Origin: Buttiauxella gaviniae ATCC 51604
Lineage (GTDB): Bacteria > Pseudomonadota > Gammaproteobacteria > Enterobacterales > Enterobacteriaceae
Assembly (NCBI RefSeq): GCF_001654835.1
Contig: NZ_LXEP01000003.1
Location: forward strand, 1 to 64,000
Direction of reading: 5' to 3'
Length of the DNA: 64,000 nucleotides
Shown: one piece after another, positions 40,255 to 51,447 of the stretch
Position numbering within the stretch: position 1 is the stretch's first letter
Layout: each line of letters begins with the position of its first letter
Notes under the pieces: model-generated
Database searches by the model: none
Told to the model about the DNA's origin: nothing
Seen by the model: only the letters and a program-made list of their open reading frames with translations
Program-made: the position numbers and the translations under genes

Positions 40255-42687
40255 ATGACCCAACTGAACCTGAACACCTTAAGCCAACGTATCAAAGATC
40301 ATAAAGAAGCATTGATTCATATTGTTAAGCCACCAGTTTGTACCGAGCGTGCGCAACATTACACAGCGATTTATCAACAGCACCAGGATAAACCATTACC
40401 CGTGCGCCGTGCTCTCGCACTCGCCCACCACCTTGCTGAGCGCACTATCTGGATTAAGCATGATGAATTGATCATTGGTAACCAGGCAAGCCACGTTCGC
40501 GGGGCACCATTCTTCCCTGAGTACACCGTGGGATGGATTGAAACTGAAATTGATGAGTTGGGCGACCGCCCTGGTGCTGGTTTCTCAATTTCAGATGCTG
40601 ATAAAGCGGTGATGCATGAAATTTGCCCATGGTGGCGTGGGCAAACCGTGCAGGATCGCTGCTACGGAATGTTCACCGACGAGCAAAAGGAGTTACTGGC
40701 AAGTGGCATTATTAAAGCCGAAGGAAATATGACTTCAGGCGATGCGCATCTGGCGGTCAACTTCCCACTGTTGCTGGAATTAGGCATTGATGGTTTACGT
40801 GCAAAAGTAGCCGAACGTCGTTCACGTCTACACCTGACCGACTGGGAAGATCTGCACAAAGAGCAATTCCTGAAAGCGATTGATATTACTTTCGTTGCAT
40901 TAAGCGAGCATATTCTACGCTACTCGGCGCTTGCCAAAGAAATGGCGAGCACAGAATCACGTGTTACACGCCGTGATGAACTGCTCGCCATTGCCGAAAA
41001 CTGCCAACTCATTGCTCATCATAAACCAACCTCATTCTGGCAAGCTTTGCAGTTGAGCTACTTCATACAGCTGGTATTGCAGATAGAATCTAATGGCCAC
41101 TCCGTATCTTTTGGCCGCCTCGATCAGTTCCTCTATCCGTGGTATCGCCGTGATGTCGAACTTGAGCAAAGTTTAGGTCGCGACCAGGCTATCGAACTCC
41201 TGCAAAGCTGTTGGTTGAAATTATTGGAAGTGAACAAAATCCGCTCTGGTTCTCACTCCAAAGCCTCTGCCGGCAGCCCGCTTTATCAAAACGTCACCAT
41301 TGGTGGCCAGACACTGGTTAATGGTGAAGCTGTAGATGCGGTGAATCCACTTTCATACGCCATCCTTGAATCATGTGGGCAGTTACGCTCAACACAGCCG
41401 AACTTGAGTGTGCGTTACCATGCTGGAATGAGTAATGACTTCCTTGATGCTTGCGTTCAGGTGATTCGCTGTGGTTTCGGGATGCCTGCATTTAACAACG
41501 ATGAAATCGTGATTGAGGAGTTTATTAAACTCGGTGTCAGTCGTGAAGATGCATACGACTACGCAGCGATTGGTTGTATTGAAACAGCTGTCGGCGGCAA
41601 ATGGGGATACCGTTGCACAGGCATGAGTTTCATTAACTTTGCTCGTGTCATGCTGGCTGCACTCGAACATGGTCGTGATGCTACCAGCGGTAAAGTTTTC
41701 CTTGCGCAAGAACATGCGCTCTCAGCCGGAAACTTCACCCAGTTTGATCAGGTGATGAATGCGTGGGATGCTCAAATCCGCTATTACACCCAGAAATCCA
41801 TAGAGATTGAGTGTGTTGTGGATACGGTTCTGGAAGAAAATGCTCACGACATTCTGTGCTCAGCCCTAGTGGATGACTGCATTGAGCGTGGTAAAAGTAT
41901 TAAACAAGGCGGCGCAAAATATGACTGGGTTTCTGGCCTGCAAGTTGGTATTGCCAACCTTGGAAACAGCCTTGCAGCAGTGAAAAAATTGGTGTTCGAG
42001 CAAGGAGTGATTGGTCAACAACAGCTTGCTGAAGCACTGGCCAATGACTTTGAGGGTTTGACTGGTGAACAGCTACGCCAGCGCCTGATTAATGGCGCCC
42101 CAAAATATGGCAACGATGAAGATGAAGTCGATTTACTGTTAGCTCGAGCTTACCAAACCTATATTGACGAGCTGAAGCAGTATCACAATACTCGTTTTGG
42201 CCGTGGCCCTATCGGCGGAACTTACTACGCGGGTACTTCATCTATATCTGCGAACGTACCATTCGGTGCCGCAACAATGGCAACCCCGGATGGACGTAAA
42301 GCAACGACGCCACTGGCAGAAGGTGCAAGCCCGGCCTCAGGCACCGACCGTCTTGGCCCAACCGCAGTTATCAGCTCCGTTGGCAAATTGCCAACCAGTA
42401 AGATTTTGGGTGGCGTGTTGCTTAACCAGAAGCTGAATCCGGCAACATTAGATAACCCACGCGACCGTGAAAAATTGATGCTTATGTTGCGTACTTTCTT
42501 TGAAGCGCATAAAGGCTGGCATGTTCAATACAACATTGTTTCCCGTGAAACACTTATTGATGCCAAACAACATCCTGATAAGTATCGTGACCTGGTGGTG
42601 CGCGTAGCAGGTTATTCTGCTTTCTTTACTGCCTTATCTCCAGACGCGCAGGATGATATTATAGCCCGCACAGAACATACACTTTGA
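40255..42687 (+). CDS. pflF: Glycyl-radical enzyme PflF (YbiW)
   Basis: This 810-residue protein has the full glycyl-radical barrel and is the same length as E. coli YbiW. The radical Gly786 is in RVAGYSAF near the C-terminus. The thiyl Cys441 is in AIGCIETAVGG, a Cys-x-Glu arrangement shared with diol dehydratase-type and related glycyl-radical enzymes rather than the Cys-Cys of pyruvate formate-lyase. The exact reaction is unknown, so formate-lyase activity should not be assumed. It is made with its activase, and fructose-6-phosphate aldolase stands in the other direction, which suggests fermentation of a C3 or sugar-derived compound. Confidence 0.92.
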   Translation: MTQLNLNTLSQRIKDHKEALIHIVKPPVCTERAQHYTAIYQQHQDKPLPVRRALALAHHLAERTIWIKHDELIIGNQASHVRGAPFFPEYTVGWIETEIDELGDRPGAGFSISDADKAVMHEICPWWRGQTVQDRCYGMFTDEQKELLASGIIKAEGNMTSGDAHLAVNFPLLLELGIDGLRAKVAERRSRLHLTDWEDLHKEQFLKAIDITFVALSEHILRYSALAKEMASTESRVTRRDELLAIAENCQLIAHHKPTSFWQALQLSYFIQLVLQIESNGHSVSFGRLDQFLYPWYRRDVELEQSLGRDQAIELLQSCWLKLLEVNKIRSGSHSKASAGSPLYQNVTIGGQTLVNGEAVDAVNPLSYAILESCGQLRSTQPNLSVRYHAGMSNDFLDACVQVIRCGFGMPAFNNDEIVIEEFIKLGVSREDAYDYAAIGCIETAVGGKWGYRCTGMSFINFARVMLAALEHGRDATSGKVFLAQEHALSAGNFTQFDQVMNAWDAQIRYYTQKSIEIECVVDTVLEENAHDILCSALVDDCIERGKSIKQGGAKYDWVSGLQVGIANLGNSLAAVKKLVFEQGVIGQQQLAEALANDFEGLTGEQLRQRLINGAPKYGNDEDEVDLLLARAYQTYIDELKQYHNTRFGRGPIGGTYYAGTSSISANVPFGAATMATPDGRKATTPLAEGASPASGTDRLGPTAVISSVGKLPTSKILGGVLLNQKLNPATLDNPRDREKLMLMLRTFFEAHKGWHVQYNIVSRETLIDAKQHPDKYRDLVVRVAGYSAFFTALSPDAQDDIIARTEHTL

Positions 42688-42729
42688 TAATCCGGCGGTG
42701 CATTAAGCACCGCCTCAAAATTGGCTGAC

Positions 42730-43488
42730 ATGAACTCCAGACAACAAATTATTTTACAAATGGTGATAGATCAAGGCCGCATGAGTGTGGCGGATCTCGC
42801 TAAAAAAACCGGTGTCTCAGAAGTCACTATTCGCCAGGATCTCAATCTTCTGGAGAAGAAAAGTTATCTGAAACGTGCTCACGGTTATGCCGTTCCGCTA
42901 GATAGTGAAGATGTCGAAACCCGAATGATGAACAATTATTCGTTGAAGCGTCATCTTGCTGATTTTGCCGCAACATTGGTAAACGACGGTGAAACGATTT
43001 TTATCGAAAATGGCAGTTGCAATGCACTGCTGGCTCGCGCGTTAGCCGAGCAGAAAAAAATCACTCTGATTACCGTCAGTAGCTACATTGCGCATCTTTT
43101 GAAAGATACCGATTGTGAAGTTGTGTTGCTTGGTGGCATTTACCAGAAGAAGAGTGAAAGCATGGTTGGCCCTCTGACGCGCCAATTTATCCAGCAAGTC
43201 CATTTCAGCAAAGCATTTATCGGTATTGACGGTTTTTTACCAGAAACCGGATTTACCAGCCGCGACATGATGCGCGCTGATGTGGTTAATACTGTGCTGG
43301 AAAAAGGTAGTGAAACCATTGTACTGACTGACAGTTCTAAGTTTGGTGCGATACATCCCTACACTCTCGGCCCGCTCTCACACATTAACCGCGTCATTAC
43401 AGACGATGCGCTTAGCGGAGTTGCTAGCCAACAATTGCAGGACACGGGGATACAGGTCAATATTGTTAAACAATTTCCGATCGCCTGA
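42730..43488 (+). CDS. yciT: DeoR-family regulator YciT
   Basis: YciT is a DNA-binding repressor of 252 residues. The N-terminal helix-turn-helix of the DeoR family ([20 protein letters not shown]) is followed by a sugar-phosphate-sensing domain ([28 protein letters not shown]). The ATG at 42730 gives the conserved [12 protein letters not shown] start; the TTG three codons upstream is not needed. The gene is in its E. coli position before osmB, but here it is also directly after pflF, 42 bp away, so it may be co-transcribed with the fermentation genes and control them. Confidence 0.93.
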   Translation: MNSRQQIILQMVIDQGRMSVADLAKKTGVSEVTIRQDLNLLEKKSYLKRAHGYAVPLDSEDVETRMMNNYSLKRHLADFAATLVNDGETIFIENGSCNALLARALAEQKKITLITVSSYIAHLLKDTDCEVVLLGGIYQKKSESMVGPLTRQFIQQVHFSKAFIGIDGFLPETGFTSRDMMRADVVNTVLEKGSETIVLTDSSKFGAIHPYTLGPLSHINRVITDDALSGVASQQLQDTGIQVNIVKQFPIA

Positions 43489-43498
43489 GAACCTTTTT

Positions 43499-43524
43499 AG
43501 CTGCCTGCGGCCCAGTAGGCAGCT
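43499..43524 (+). terminator. Terminator after yciT
   Basis: AGCTGCCT pairs with AGGCAGCT around a ten-base loop 11 bases after the yciT stop. Confidence 0.6.
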
Positions 43525-43752
43525 CTCTTATCAGAATTATCCTGCCTATCCTTTAAGATTATTTACCTATTGTTATTTCCAATACAAATTAGAATATTTA
43601 TCAGCGATATAACAGGAAGTGATAATCACCGTAGTTATCTTTTAGGTCTTATATCGTTATGCAGTTTCGCGGAACGCTCTATAAGTTGGTTTATTGCCAC
43701 TATACTTAACTAGAGACTATTTCCGTGAATCAATAATTCAGGAGAAAGTATT

Positions 43753-43971
43753 ATGACCTTAAATAACAAAAAAATTGCTGCCGTTGTGCTGGCTTTAACT
43801 GTTGCTACCTCTCTGAGCGCCTGCTCAAACTGGTCCAAACGTGACCGTAACACCGCGATTGGTGCAGGTGCCGGTGCTGTTGGTGGTGCTGTCTTAACTG
43901 ACGGTAGTGCACTTGGCACATTAGGTGGTGCAGCTGTAGGTGGTATTATCGGTCATCAAGTAAGTAAATAA
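43753..43971 (+). CDS. osmB: Osmotically inducible lipoprotein OsmB
   Basis: OsmB is a 72-residue outer-membrane lipoprotein induced by osmotic and stationary-phase stress. The signal sequence ends with the lipobox LSAC, so Cys24 is lipidated. The mature part begins SNWSKRDRNTAIGAGAGA and is a Gly/Ala-rich glycine-zipper repeat. AGGAGA precedes the ATG. A CTATACT sequence about 52 bases upstream is like a stationary-phase (RpoS) -10 region. The gene ends before a strong hairpin shared with yciH. Confidence 0.96.
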   Translation: MTLNNKKIAAVVLALTVATSLSACSNWSKRDRNTAIGAGAGAVGGAVLTDGSALGTLGGAAVGGIIGHQVSK

Positions 43972-44056
43972 AGCTTGATACCAGCAAAAGCGTAAATGCT
44001 TTTACACATTATAAAGTTTTTAATATTCAGGTCTGACTTTCAGCAGTCATAATAAA

Positions 44057-44082
44057 AGGCCACGGTATATTTACCGTGGCCT
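44057..44082. terminator. Bidirectional terminator between osmB and yciH
   Basis: AGGCCACGGTA pairs perfectly over 11 bp with TACCGTGGCCT around a four-base loop between convergent genes. Confidence 0.85.
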
Positions 44083-44109
44083 GATTGTTTCTATTATATC
44101 TTAAACGAA

Positions 44110-44436
44110 TCAACCACCTGCTAATTTTACTTTCATACCTTTTGCTTCAAGCAGAGATTTAATCAGGTCACGTTTATCACCCTGAATCTCAATAACGCCA
44201 TCTTTTAGTGAACCACCACAACCACATTTTTTCTTCAATTCGGCGGCGAGCGTTGCTAATTGCGCGTCATCCGCATCGATACCGGTAATCAAACAAACAC
44301 CTTTGCCTTTACGGCCACTGGTTTGTCGTTGAATCCGCACCACACCATCACCTTTTGGGCGAACGGGTGCCGACGCAGGCTCATCAATGCGACCTGTTTC
44401 AGTTGAGTAAACTAAACGGCTGTTATCGTCTTTCAT
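44110..44436 (-). CDS. yciH: YciH, SUI1/eIF1-like translation factor
   Basis: This 108-residue protein has the eIF1/SUI1 fold (VCLITGIDADDAQLATLAAE, KKKCGCGGSLKDGVIEIQGD). E. coli YciH can influence start-codon selection on the 30S subunit in vitro and has been linked to stress translation. The start ATG overlaps the pyrF stop in an ATGATGA arrangement, so the two are translated together. Its strand and place match E. coli. Confidence 0.95.
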   Translation of the reverse strand: MKDDNSRLVYSTETGRIDEPASAPVRPKGDGVVRIQRQTSGRKGKGVCLITGIDADDAQLATLAAELKKKCGCGGSLKDGVIEIQGDKRDLIKSLLEAKGMKVKLAGG

Positions 44437-45173
44437 CATTCACCTTGCAGCAATGAAGCGCGGATATCACGCAGCGTCTGAGAAGGATTTGCAGATTGGG
44501 TGATCGGACGCCCAATTACCATGAAGTCTACACCCGCCGTTTGTGCTTGCTGCGGAGTCATGATGCGGCGCTGATCGCCTGCATCGCTTCCAACCGGGCG
44601 AATGCCAGGTGTAACGAGCTTAAATGATTGGCCCAATTCGCTCTTGAAACGCACAGCTTCCTGAGCAGAACAAACTACACCATCTAAACCACAATTTTGT
44701 GTCAAACGAGCCAGGCGCTCAGCGTGTTCAGCTGGAGTGGCAGCAATGCCGAGATCGACCAGATCGCTTGCTTCCATGCTGGTAAGGACAGTAACGGCAA
44801 TCAGTAATGGTGCATCGTTGCCAAATGGCAGCAAAGCTTCACGTGCAGCCGTCATCATACGAGCCCCACCGCTGGCATGAACGTTCACCATCCAGACACC
44901 AAGTTCTGCCGCAGCGGCAACTGCATGTGCCGTCGTATTCGGAATATCGTGAAATTTCAGATCAAGGAATACGTCAAAGCCACGTACCTGAATATCTCGC
45001 ACCAATTGCGGTCCAAACAAAGTAAACATCTCTTTGCCCACTTTTAGACGGCAATCACGCGGGTCGATGCGATCGATGAATGCTAAGGCTTTATCACGAT
45101 TATCGTAATCAAGTGCGACAACAATAGGAGAATCGGTGGCAACAAGGGAGGAGGATGATGCAGTTGAATTCAT
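44436..45173 (-). CDS. pyrF: Orotidine 5'-phosphate decarboxylase
   Basis: PyrF makes UMP from orotidine 5'-phosphate in pyrimidine synthesis. The 245-residue product equals the E. coli length. The catalytic Lys/Asp array is in [10 protein letters not shown], and the phosphate-binding GIRP and VIGRPITQS segments are present. The ATG at 45171-45173 ([19 protein letters not shown]) is taken; a frame extending 50 residues upstream is not expected. It is coupled to yciH. Confidence 0.98.
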   Translation of the reverse strand: MNSTASSSSLVATDSPIVVALDYDNRDKALAFIDRIDPRDCRLKVGKEMFTLFGPQLVRDIQVRGFDVFLDLKFHDIPNTTAHAVAAAAELGVWMVNVHASGGARMMTAAREALLPFGNDAPLLIAVTVLTSMEASDLVDLGIAATPAEHAERLARLTQNCGLDGVVCSAQEAVRFKSELGQSFKLVTPGIRPVGSDAGDQRRIMTPQQAQTAGVDFMVIGRPITQSANPSQTLRDIRASLLQGE

Positions 45174-45367
45174 GACTAAACCTTCTGATGTTGGACAGCA
45201 CTGCGCCGCATAGAGATAAACGGCAAGCATTCTACTCGTGGCACACGCAAAATTACAGTTGCCATTATACCCTGCCAGGCATAATTGACTCGATGCCGAG
45301 GTGTGTTTTACAGAAAAGATCATTAGTATGTTGTAACTAAAATATCTCTTTTTTTTATAAATATCTG

Positions 45368-46537
45368 TTATTGCCCATCCAGGCCTCGGATAGGTTTAAT
45401 CGTCGACCATGCCCGGCAAGAAGGACAATGCCAATAGAGCGTAAAAGCCGTGAAGCCACATTTCTGACAACGATAGCGCGGTTTAGTGCGAACCTGTTCA
45501 CCAACCATGTCACGAAGCACCATCAGGCTCTCTTTTGCACGCCCTTCTTCTGCTTCCTGCAAGTGGTAATCCATCAGACGATGGAACACACGCATAGTAG
45601 GATGACGCTGGAGCTGTCGGTTGATATAAACTTGCGCGACTTCAGACCCCTCTTTATGTTCGAGAATCTCAGCCAGCATCAACTCTGCACCTGCTCCGGT
45701 GTTTTCTTCAACACAGCGTTTTAAGAACGCTTCCCACTCTTGCGGTTTATTTAATTGCTGATAGCAGGTCTGTAGCATTTCCAGCGTTTCGCTGACTAAT
45801 TCGCTATCTTGATCAATAACGCGCTGCAATGTCTCAACGGCTTTTGCATATTCGTTACGAGCCATGAAGATGCGACCCATCATGATAGATATGCGCGCGC
45901 AATTTTTATCGGCAGCAGCCCCTTTCTTAAGCAGAGACATGGCTCGATCAAGATCATCGCTCCCCATCAATTGCACCGCTTGCTCACAATAGAAGTGGGC
46001 AATTTCTGTACGCTGCTTATCTTTTCCGAGCTTGACCAAACGTTCTGCTACTTCAATGGCTTTTTGCCAGTCGCTGGTTGCCTGGTGAATCAGCAACAAT
46101 TGTTGCAACGCGCCGATTCGGAAATCAGTTTCATCGATCAACTGGGCAAACATATCTTCAGCGCGGTCGTACAATCCCGCAGCCATATAATCACGGCCCA
46201 ACTGCTGCACGGCCAGCAAGCGCTGTTCGTAGGTTAGTGAAGCACTTTCCATTAAAGACTGGTGGATACGGATAGCGCGGTCGACCTCACCACGAGAGCG
46301 GAACAGGTTACCAAGCGTGAGATGGGCTTCAACTGTATTCGTATCTTCCTTGAGCATATCGAGGAAAAGATCCACAGCTTTATCTTGCTGGTTTGACAGC
46401 AAAAAGTTAACCCCCGCCACGTAGTCACGCGACAGGCGATTAGCCTCTTGTTGTTTATCTTGTTGTGCGCTTCTTCGCCCCATATACCAGCCGTAGGCGG
46501 CAGCGATAGGGAGTAGCAGAAACAACAATTCCAGCAT
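45368..46537 (-). CDS. lapB: Lipopolysaccharide assembly protein LapB (YciM)
   Basis: LapB is an inner-membrane-anchored protein that controls LpxC proteolysis by FtsH and thus lipopolysaccharide synthesis. The 389-residue product has one N-terminal membrane helix ([19 protein letters not shown]), about nine tetratricopeptide repeats and a C-terminal rubredoxin-like metal site ([17 protein letters not shown]). It is 6 bp downstream of lapA in the same operon. The gene is essential or nearly so in E. coli. Confidence 0.97.
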   Translation of the reverse strand: MLELLFLLLPIAAAYGWYMGRRSAQQDKQQEANRLSRDYVAGVNFLLSNQQDKAVDLFLDMLKEDTNTVEAHLTLGNLFRSRGEVDRAIRIHQSLMESASLTYEQRLLAVQQLGRDYMAAGLYDRAEDMFAQLIDETDFRIGALQQLLLIHQATSDWQKAIEVAERLVKLGKDKQRTEIAHFYCEQAVQLMGSDDLDRAMSLLKKGAAADKNCARISIMMGRIFMARNEYAKAVETLQRVIDQDSELVSETLEMLQTCYQQLNKPQEWEAFLKRCVEENTGAGAELMLAEILEHKEGSEVAQVYINRQLQRHPTMRVFHRLMDYHLQEAEEGRAKESLMVLRDMVGEQVRTKPRYRCQKCGFTAFTLYWHCPSCRAWSTIKPIRGLDGQ

Positions 46538-46543
46538 GGCAGG

Positions 46544-46849
46544 TTATTCCTTCACAGCCGGTACAACAGCCGCAGTAACATCAGAATCTGTAGTAATTTG
46601 CTGCTCCAGGCGTTTAATTTTACGATCGGCGCGCGCAAGTGATACCCGCAGGCGCAACCAGAACAGGCCACAAATCAGCCAGCCCAGTAAAAAACCAGCA
46701 GCAAAAAGAGTCGCCAACAAAGTGGAGACGCGGTATTCGCCTTGTGCCAACAGATAGTTGAAATTGACTACCTGATCGTTTTGCGCGCCCAGAGTGACAG
46801 AAATCACAAAAATCGCTAGCACCAGTAAGAAAATGAATAAGTATTTCAC
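46544..46849 (-). CDS. lapA: Lipopolysaccharide assembly protein LapA (YciS)
   Basis: LapA is a 101-residue inner-membrane protein with two helices (LFIFLLVLAIFVISVTL and LATLFAAGFLLGWLICGLF) and a short coiled cytoplasmic tail (RADRKIKRLEQQI). It works with LapB. The family start MKYLxIFL corresponds here to the GTG at 46847-46849, preceded by GGGAAG; an ATG five codons upstream is possible but adds an unusual extension. Confidence 0.93.
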   Translation of the reverse strand: MKYLFIFLLVLAIFVISVTLGAQNDQVVNFNYLLAQGEYRVSTLLATLFAAGFLLGWLICGLFWLRLRVSLARADRKIKRLEQQITTDSDVTAAVVPAVKE

Positions 46850-46991
46850 ATTACTTCCCGTCATGTGGTCTTACGCGACTAAATTATGCCCGAATGCTTT
46901 TACCCAACGGTATAAACTACCATTTCCCGGGTGTTCGGGGAATCCATAGAGAGCGTCCAATTCATAAGAAATGGGGATTAAATCAATAATC

Positions 46992-47756
46992 TCAAGGCTC
47001 ATCATCCCGTTCGGCTATTTCATCAGCTTCTTGCGGCGGCGGTGAAAGCGGGCCGCATAATTTTTGTGCAAGCCAGGTTGCCAATGTTATCAACGCCCAG
47101 GAGATGATTGTGGCTACCACTAAATCCCGTGGCCAATGCATCCCGAGAAGCAACCGGCTGCCCATTACACCTGTTGCCCAAACTAACAGCAAAGCAATTG
47201 TCAAAGTTCGCCTGCGAGGCCACAGCAGTCCAACACCCAATAAGGCCCAACTTGCCGCAAACATCGTGTGCCCTGACGGAAATGCAAAACCGGTCTCTTT
47301 TTGCCAGTGTTTACGTAACCAACCTGGTACTTCCTGTTGCGTTTCCAGCTGGCTTTTTACCAGTTCGCTACGCTGCTTACGCTTTAAATTGTAGAACTCA
47401 TCAGTTGGAATATGTTGCGTCTTTTCCAGCCATACAACAAACGGACGCGGTTCCTGCACTTTATCTTTGATGACAGATTTTACGCCCTGCCCAATAAGGA
47501 TAGCCGCACCGAGTATGGCAAATAGCATTAGAGCTGCTTTTAAGCGAAACCTCAGGCACCACAAAAACCAACCGCACAACACAACATGAGTAATAATGCC
47601 CCAGGGCTGGGTTACAGTTTCGGTCACCCAATACATCATTTTAAGCCAGACACTATTTCCTCCGGGAACCCACTGCCACCCCGAAATCCATACGGCTAAA
47701 GGCATGATTAACAGTATTCCAGCACCAATTGTCGTTCGCTTTGCTATTGCCCGCAT
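46992..47756 (-). CDS. pgpB: Phosphatidylglycerophosphatase B / undecaprenyl-PP phosphatase
   Basis: PgpB is an integral membrane PAP2 phosphatase acting on phosphatidylglycerol phosphate and undecaprenyl pyrophosphate. The 254-residue product has about six hydrophobic helices and the three PAP2 motifs: KDKVQEPRPF, FPSGHT and GSRLLLGMHWPRD. The start at the ATG 47754-47756 matches the E. coli protein; a GTG one codon upstream is the alternative. It is divergent from ribA. Confidence 0.96.
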   Translation of the reverse strand: MRAIAKRTTIGAGILLIMPLAVWISGWQWVPGGNSVWLKMMYWVTETVTQPWGIITHVVLCGWFLWCLRFRLKAALMLFAILGAAILIGQGVKSVIKDKVQEPRPFVVWLEKTQHIPTDEFYNLKRKQRSELVKSQLETQQEVPGWLRKHWQKETGFAFPSGHTMFAASWALLGVGLLWPRRRTLTIALLLVWATGVMGSRLLLGMHWPRDLVVATIISWALITLATWLAQKLCGPLSPPPQEADEIAERDDEP

Positions 47757-47964
47757 CACTTATCCTTATGCAATTTGAACATTAAGAATACCTGAAAAAG
47801 CGCACCGATGGGAAAACGTAGCGTAACGCAAAGCGTAAAAATAGGAGCCGTGGCAGTCAATTAGGTGAAGTACCCGCCGTTGTGGCAAAATAGCCAGAAG
47901 TAATTAAACAAGCCAGACAGCTGGCAGGCACGATGAGTGCCAACATAAGTACCTGGAGAATCAC

Positions 47965-48558
47965 ATGCAGCTTAAACGTGTGGCAGAAGCCAAACTGCCA
48001 ACCCCATGGGGCGATTTCCTGATGGTGGGCTTTGAAGAACTGGCAACTGGACAAGACCACGTTGCTCTGGTTTTTGGTGATATTAGCGGGAATGATTCTG
48101 TTCTGGCGCGAGTGCATTCTGAGTGTCTGACGGGGGATGCCCTATTCAGCCTGCGCTGTGATTGCGGTTTCCAGCTTGAAGCAGCTCTTTCCCAGATTGC
48201 AGAAGAAGGCCGCGGTATTTTGTTATATCACCGTCAAGAAGGTCGTAACATTGGTCTGCTTAATAAAATCCGCGCCTATGCATTGCAGGATAAAGGCTAC
48301 GATACGGTCGAAGCCAACCACCAACTCGGCTTTGCCGCCGATGAACGTGACTTCACGCTGTGTGCTGACATGTTTAAGCTATTAAGTGTCGACGCGGTAC
48401 GCTTGTTGACCAACAACCCACGTAAGGTAGAAATTCTCAGTGAAGCGGGGATTAATATCGTTGAACGTGTGCCACTGATCGTGGGCCGTAATCCGAAAAA
48501 CGCGCATTACCTGGATACTAAGGCCGCTAAAATGGGCCATTTGCTGTCCGAAGATTAA
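47965..48558 (+). CDS. ribA: GTP cyclohydrolase II
   Basis: RibA opens GTP to start riboflavin synthesis. The 197-residue product has the zinc-binding Cys motif in [19 protein letters not shown] (three Cys) and the [10 protein letters not shown] active-site segment. The ATG has GGAGAA upstream. It is a stand-alone protein without the RibB domain, as in E. coli. A strong hairpin with a T-run follows. Confidence 0.97.
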   Translation: MQLKRVAEAKLPTPWGDFLMVGFEELATGQDHVALVFGDISGNDSVLARVHSECLTGDALFSLRCDCGFQLEAALSQIAEEGRGILLYHRQEGRNIGLLNKIRAYALQDKGYDTVEANHQLGFAADERDFTLCADMFKLLSVDAVRLLTNNPRKVEILSEAGINIVERVPLIVGRNPKNAHYLDTKAAKMGHLLSED

Positions 48559-48564
48559 GAGATT

Positions 48565-48591
48565 TCTCCCCCATCGCTGGGGGAGATTTTT
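48565..48591 (+). terminator. Rho-independent terminator of ribA
   Basis: TCTCCCCC pairs with GGGGGAGA around a six-base loop, followed by TTTTTGT. It is six bases after the ribA stop. Confidence 0.88.
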
Positions 48592-48593
48592 GT

Positions 48594-51269
48594 CTAATTT
48601 AGCATGTTGCGAATAACGTAATGCAGGATGCCATCATTTTTGAAGTATGTCAGTTCATTGCCGGTATCAATACGGCAGCGGCACTCCACCACCTCTTGTC
48701 TACCATCGGCGAAGGTTAATTTCACCGGAACCGTAGCGCCTGGCGTCAGATCATTGAGCCCACTGATATCAATAAACTCCTCCCCCGTCAGACCTAACGT
48801 TTTACGCGTCACTCCCTGCGGGAACTCCAGTGGTAAAATACCCATGCCAATCAAGTTTGAACGGTGGATACGCTCAAATGACTCAGAGATAACCACTCGT
48901 ACCCCAAGCAGACGCGGGCCTTTTGCCGCCCAGTCACGGCTGGAACCGGAGCCATACTCTTTACCGGCAAATACCGCGAGCGGAATGCCTTTGTCGCGAT
49001 ATTTCATTGCAGCGTCATAAATTGAGATGACTTCGTCGCCAGGTAGCAAACGCGTCATCCCCCCTTCAACACCCGGCACCATTTCGTTACGGATGCGAAT
49101 GTTGGCGAAAGTCCCACGCATCATCACTTCGTGGTTACCCCTACGCGATCCATAGGAGTTAAAATCTTTGCGCTCAACACCATGGTTTTGTAGGTAACGC
49201 CCTGCCGGACTATCAGGCTTAATACTTCCGGCCGGTGAGATGTGATCAGTAGTTACTGAATCCCCCAGCATGGCCAGCACGCGGGCACCATGAATGTCCT
49301 GCAATGGTTTCGGCGTAGCTTCCATTTCATCAAAGAATGGCGACAGACGAATATAAGTAGAATCACTCTGCCAGCCATAGGTATCTGAATGGTCTACCTC
49401 GATACTTTGCCACTCAGGCGTTCCCTCAAAGACTTCAGCGTACTCTTTGTGGAACATTTCCGTTGATACCTGCGCGACTGCACGGGCGATTTCCTGGCTG
49501 CTCGGCCAAATATCTTTGAGGTAAACAGGATCACCTTTGCGGTCATGCCCAAGTGGATCGGTGGTCAAATTAACGTTCATATTCCCGGCAAGTGCATAAG
49601 CCACCACTAACGGTGGCGATGCCAGCCAGTTAGTTTTCACCAGCGGGTGAATACGCCCTTCGAAGTTACGGTTTCCTGACAACACGGCACCAACGGTCAG
49701 ATCACCCTTCTTAATTGCCTGTTCGATGGGATCTGGCAACGGCCCGGAGTTACCAATACAGGTGGTGCAGCCATAACCTACCAGGTTAAAACCTAGCTCA
49801 TCGAGATAAGGAGTAAGTTTTGCCTTCGCAAGATAATCCGAAACAACTTTAGAGCCTGGTGCCAGTGAAGCTTTTACCCACGGCTGGCGTTTTAAACCTA
49901 AAGTCACGGCTTTTTTAGCCAGCAAGCCCGCCGCCATCAGGACACTTGGGTTTGAAGTGTTAGTACAAGACGTAATGGCCGAAATAACCACCGCCCCATC
50001 TGGCAACTGATAGCTCTTCCCGCCCATGGTGTAATCCACGGGTGCGCGATCTTTATGGCTGCTATTTACTTCAAGCTCATTACTAGCGCTAAAGGCTTTT
50101 GGCACATCACCCAACGCTACACGATCCTGTGGGCGTTTCGGCCCGGCAAGGCTTGCTTCAACCTCATTCATATCCAGTGACAGTGTACTGGTAAATACAG
50201 GCTCATCACCCGTATTACGCCACATCCCCTGAACCTTCGCATAGGCTTCCACCAGTGCGATTTGTTCTTCGCTACGCCCGCTCAGGCGCATGTAATCCAG
50301 CGTGACGGTATCAATCGGGAAGAATCCGCAGGTTGCACCATATTCTGGTGCCATATTGGCGATGGTTGCGCGGTCGGCCAGTGGCAATGAGTCCAGGCCA
50401 TCGCCATAGAATTCAACGAATTTACCAACCACACCGTGTTTACGTAGCATTTGCGTGACGGTAAGTACGAGGTCGGTCGCAGTAATGCCCTCCCGCAATT
50501 TGCCGTTAAGTTTAAAGCCTACAACATCCGGGATCAGCATCGAAACAGGTTGTCCAAGCATGGCCGCTTCGGCTTCTATACCGCCAACCCCCCAGCCCAG
50601 AACACCAAGGCCGTTGATCATCGTGGTGTGCGAATCGGTGCCCACCAGCGTGTCTGGATAAGCTACCAGCTCATCACCCTGCATTTCGCTCCATACTGCT
50701 TTGCCAAGATATTCCAGGTTGACCTGGTGGCAGATTCCAGTACCCGGCGGTACCACACTAAACCGACTAAATGCTTGTTGGCCCCAGCGCAGGAAAACAT
50801 ATCGCTCATGGTTACGTTCCATTTCCAGGCTAACGTTTTCTTCAAAAGCATCGTCATTACCGAAATGATCGACAGTCACGGAGTGGTCAATAACAAGGTC
50901 AACAGGGGAAAGTGGATTAACTTTGGCAACATCTCCGCCCAGACGTTTTACGGCTTCACGCATGGCGGCTAAATCAACCACTGCCGGTACGCCAGTAAAA
51001 TCCTGCATCAAAACACGCGCCGGGCGATAAGCAATTTCACGATCGGCATGAGCATTCTTCAGCCAGGCGGCCAGGGCATGAATATCATCTTGAGTGACGG
51101 AGTTTCCATCCTGCCAGCGCAGCAGGTTTTCAAGCAGAACTTTCAATGACTTGGGTAAACGAGTGATATCCCCAAGTTCCTTTGCGGCCAGCGGCAGACT
51201 GTAATAGTGATAGGTTTTATTCAGCGCCTGTAAAGTATCCTTACTGGCCTCTCGTAGGGTTAACGACAT
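48594..51269 (-). CDS. acnA: Aconitate hydratase A
   Basis: AcnA interconverts citrate and isocitrate, and is the stress- and stationary-phase aconitase. The 891-residue product is full length and has the [4Fe-4S] Cys residues in [14 protein letters not shown] and [13 protein letters not shown]. The substrate-binding [15 protein letters not shown] segment is also present. The apoenzyme can act as an mRNA-binding regulator. An AGGAGC site precedes the ATG. Three small genes lie between it and cysB on the same strand. Confidence 0.98.
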   Translation of the reverse strand: MSLTLREASKDTLQALNKTYHYYSLPLAAKELGDITRLPKSLKVLLENLLRWQDGNSVTQDDIHALAAWLKNAHADREIAYRPARVLMQDFTGVPAVVDLAAMREAVKRLGGDVAKVNPLSPVDLVIDHSVTVDHFGNDDAFEENVSLEMERNHERYVFLRWGQQAFSRFSVVPPGTGICHQVNLEYLGKAVWSEMQGDELVAYPDTLVGTDSHTTMINGLGVLGWGVGGIEAEAAMLGQPVSMLIPDVVGFKLNGKLREGITATDLVLTVTQMLRKHGVVGKFVEFYGDGLDSLPLADRATIANMAPEYGATCGFFPIDTVTLDYMRLSGRSEEQIALVEAYAKVQGMWRNTGDEPVFTSTLSLDMNEVEASLAGPKRPQDRVALGDVPKAFSASNELEVNSSHKDRAPVDYTMGGKSYQLPDGAVVISAITSCTNTSNPSVLMAAGLLAKKAVTLGLKRQPWVKASLAPGSKVVSDYLAKAKLTPYLDELGFNLVGYGCTTCIGNSGPLPDPIEQAIKKGDLTVGAVLSGNRNFEGRIHPLVKTNWLASPPLVVAYALAGNMNVNLTTDPLGHDRKGDPVYLKDIWPSSQEIARAVAQVSTEMFHKEYAEVFEGTPEWQSIEVDHSDTYGWQSDSTYIRLSPFFDEMEATPKPLQDIHGARVLAMLGDSVTTDHISPAGSIKPDSPAGRYLQNHGVERKDFNSYGSRRGNHEVMMRGTFANIRIRNEMVPGVEGGMTRLLPGDEVISIYDAAMKYRDKGIPLAVFAGKEYGSGSSRDWAAKGPRLLGVRVVISESFERIHRSNLIGMGILPLEFPQGVTRKTLGLTGEEFIDISGLNDLTPGATVPVKLTFADGRQEVVECRCRIDTGNELTYFKNDGILHYVIRNMLN

Positions 51270-51447
51270 AGCTCCTCCGTAAATTTCTTAGGATAGCGGT
51301 ATCCCTGACTAAGATCAGGGACAGTATTAAAGATAACACAAAGATATCGTAACGATTTGATAACAACCCAAATTGATAAATCGGATTGTGTAAAGACAGA
51401 GGGGGAGATTTGATTACACCCCGGAGGTGACCGGGGTGCTGGAATAA

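Noticed and set aside
44807..45025. Plus-strand frame inside pyrF
   Set aside because: It is embedded in a fully identified essential gene on the other strand.
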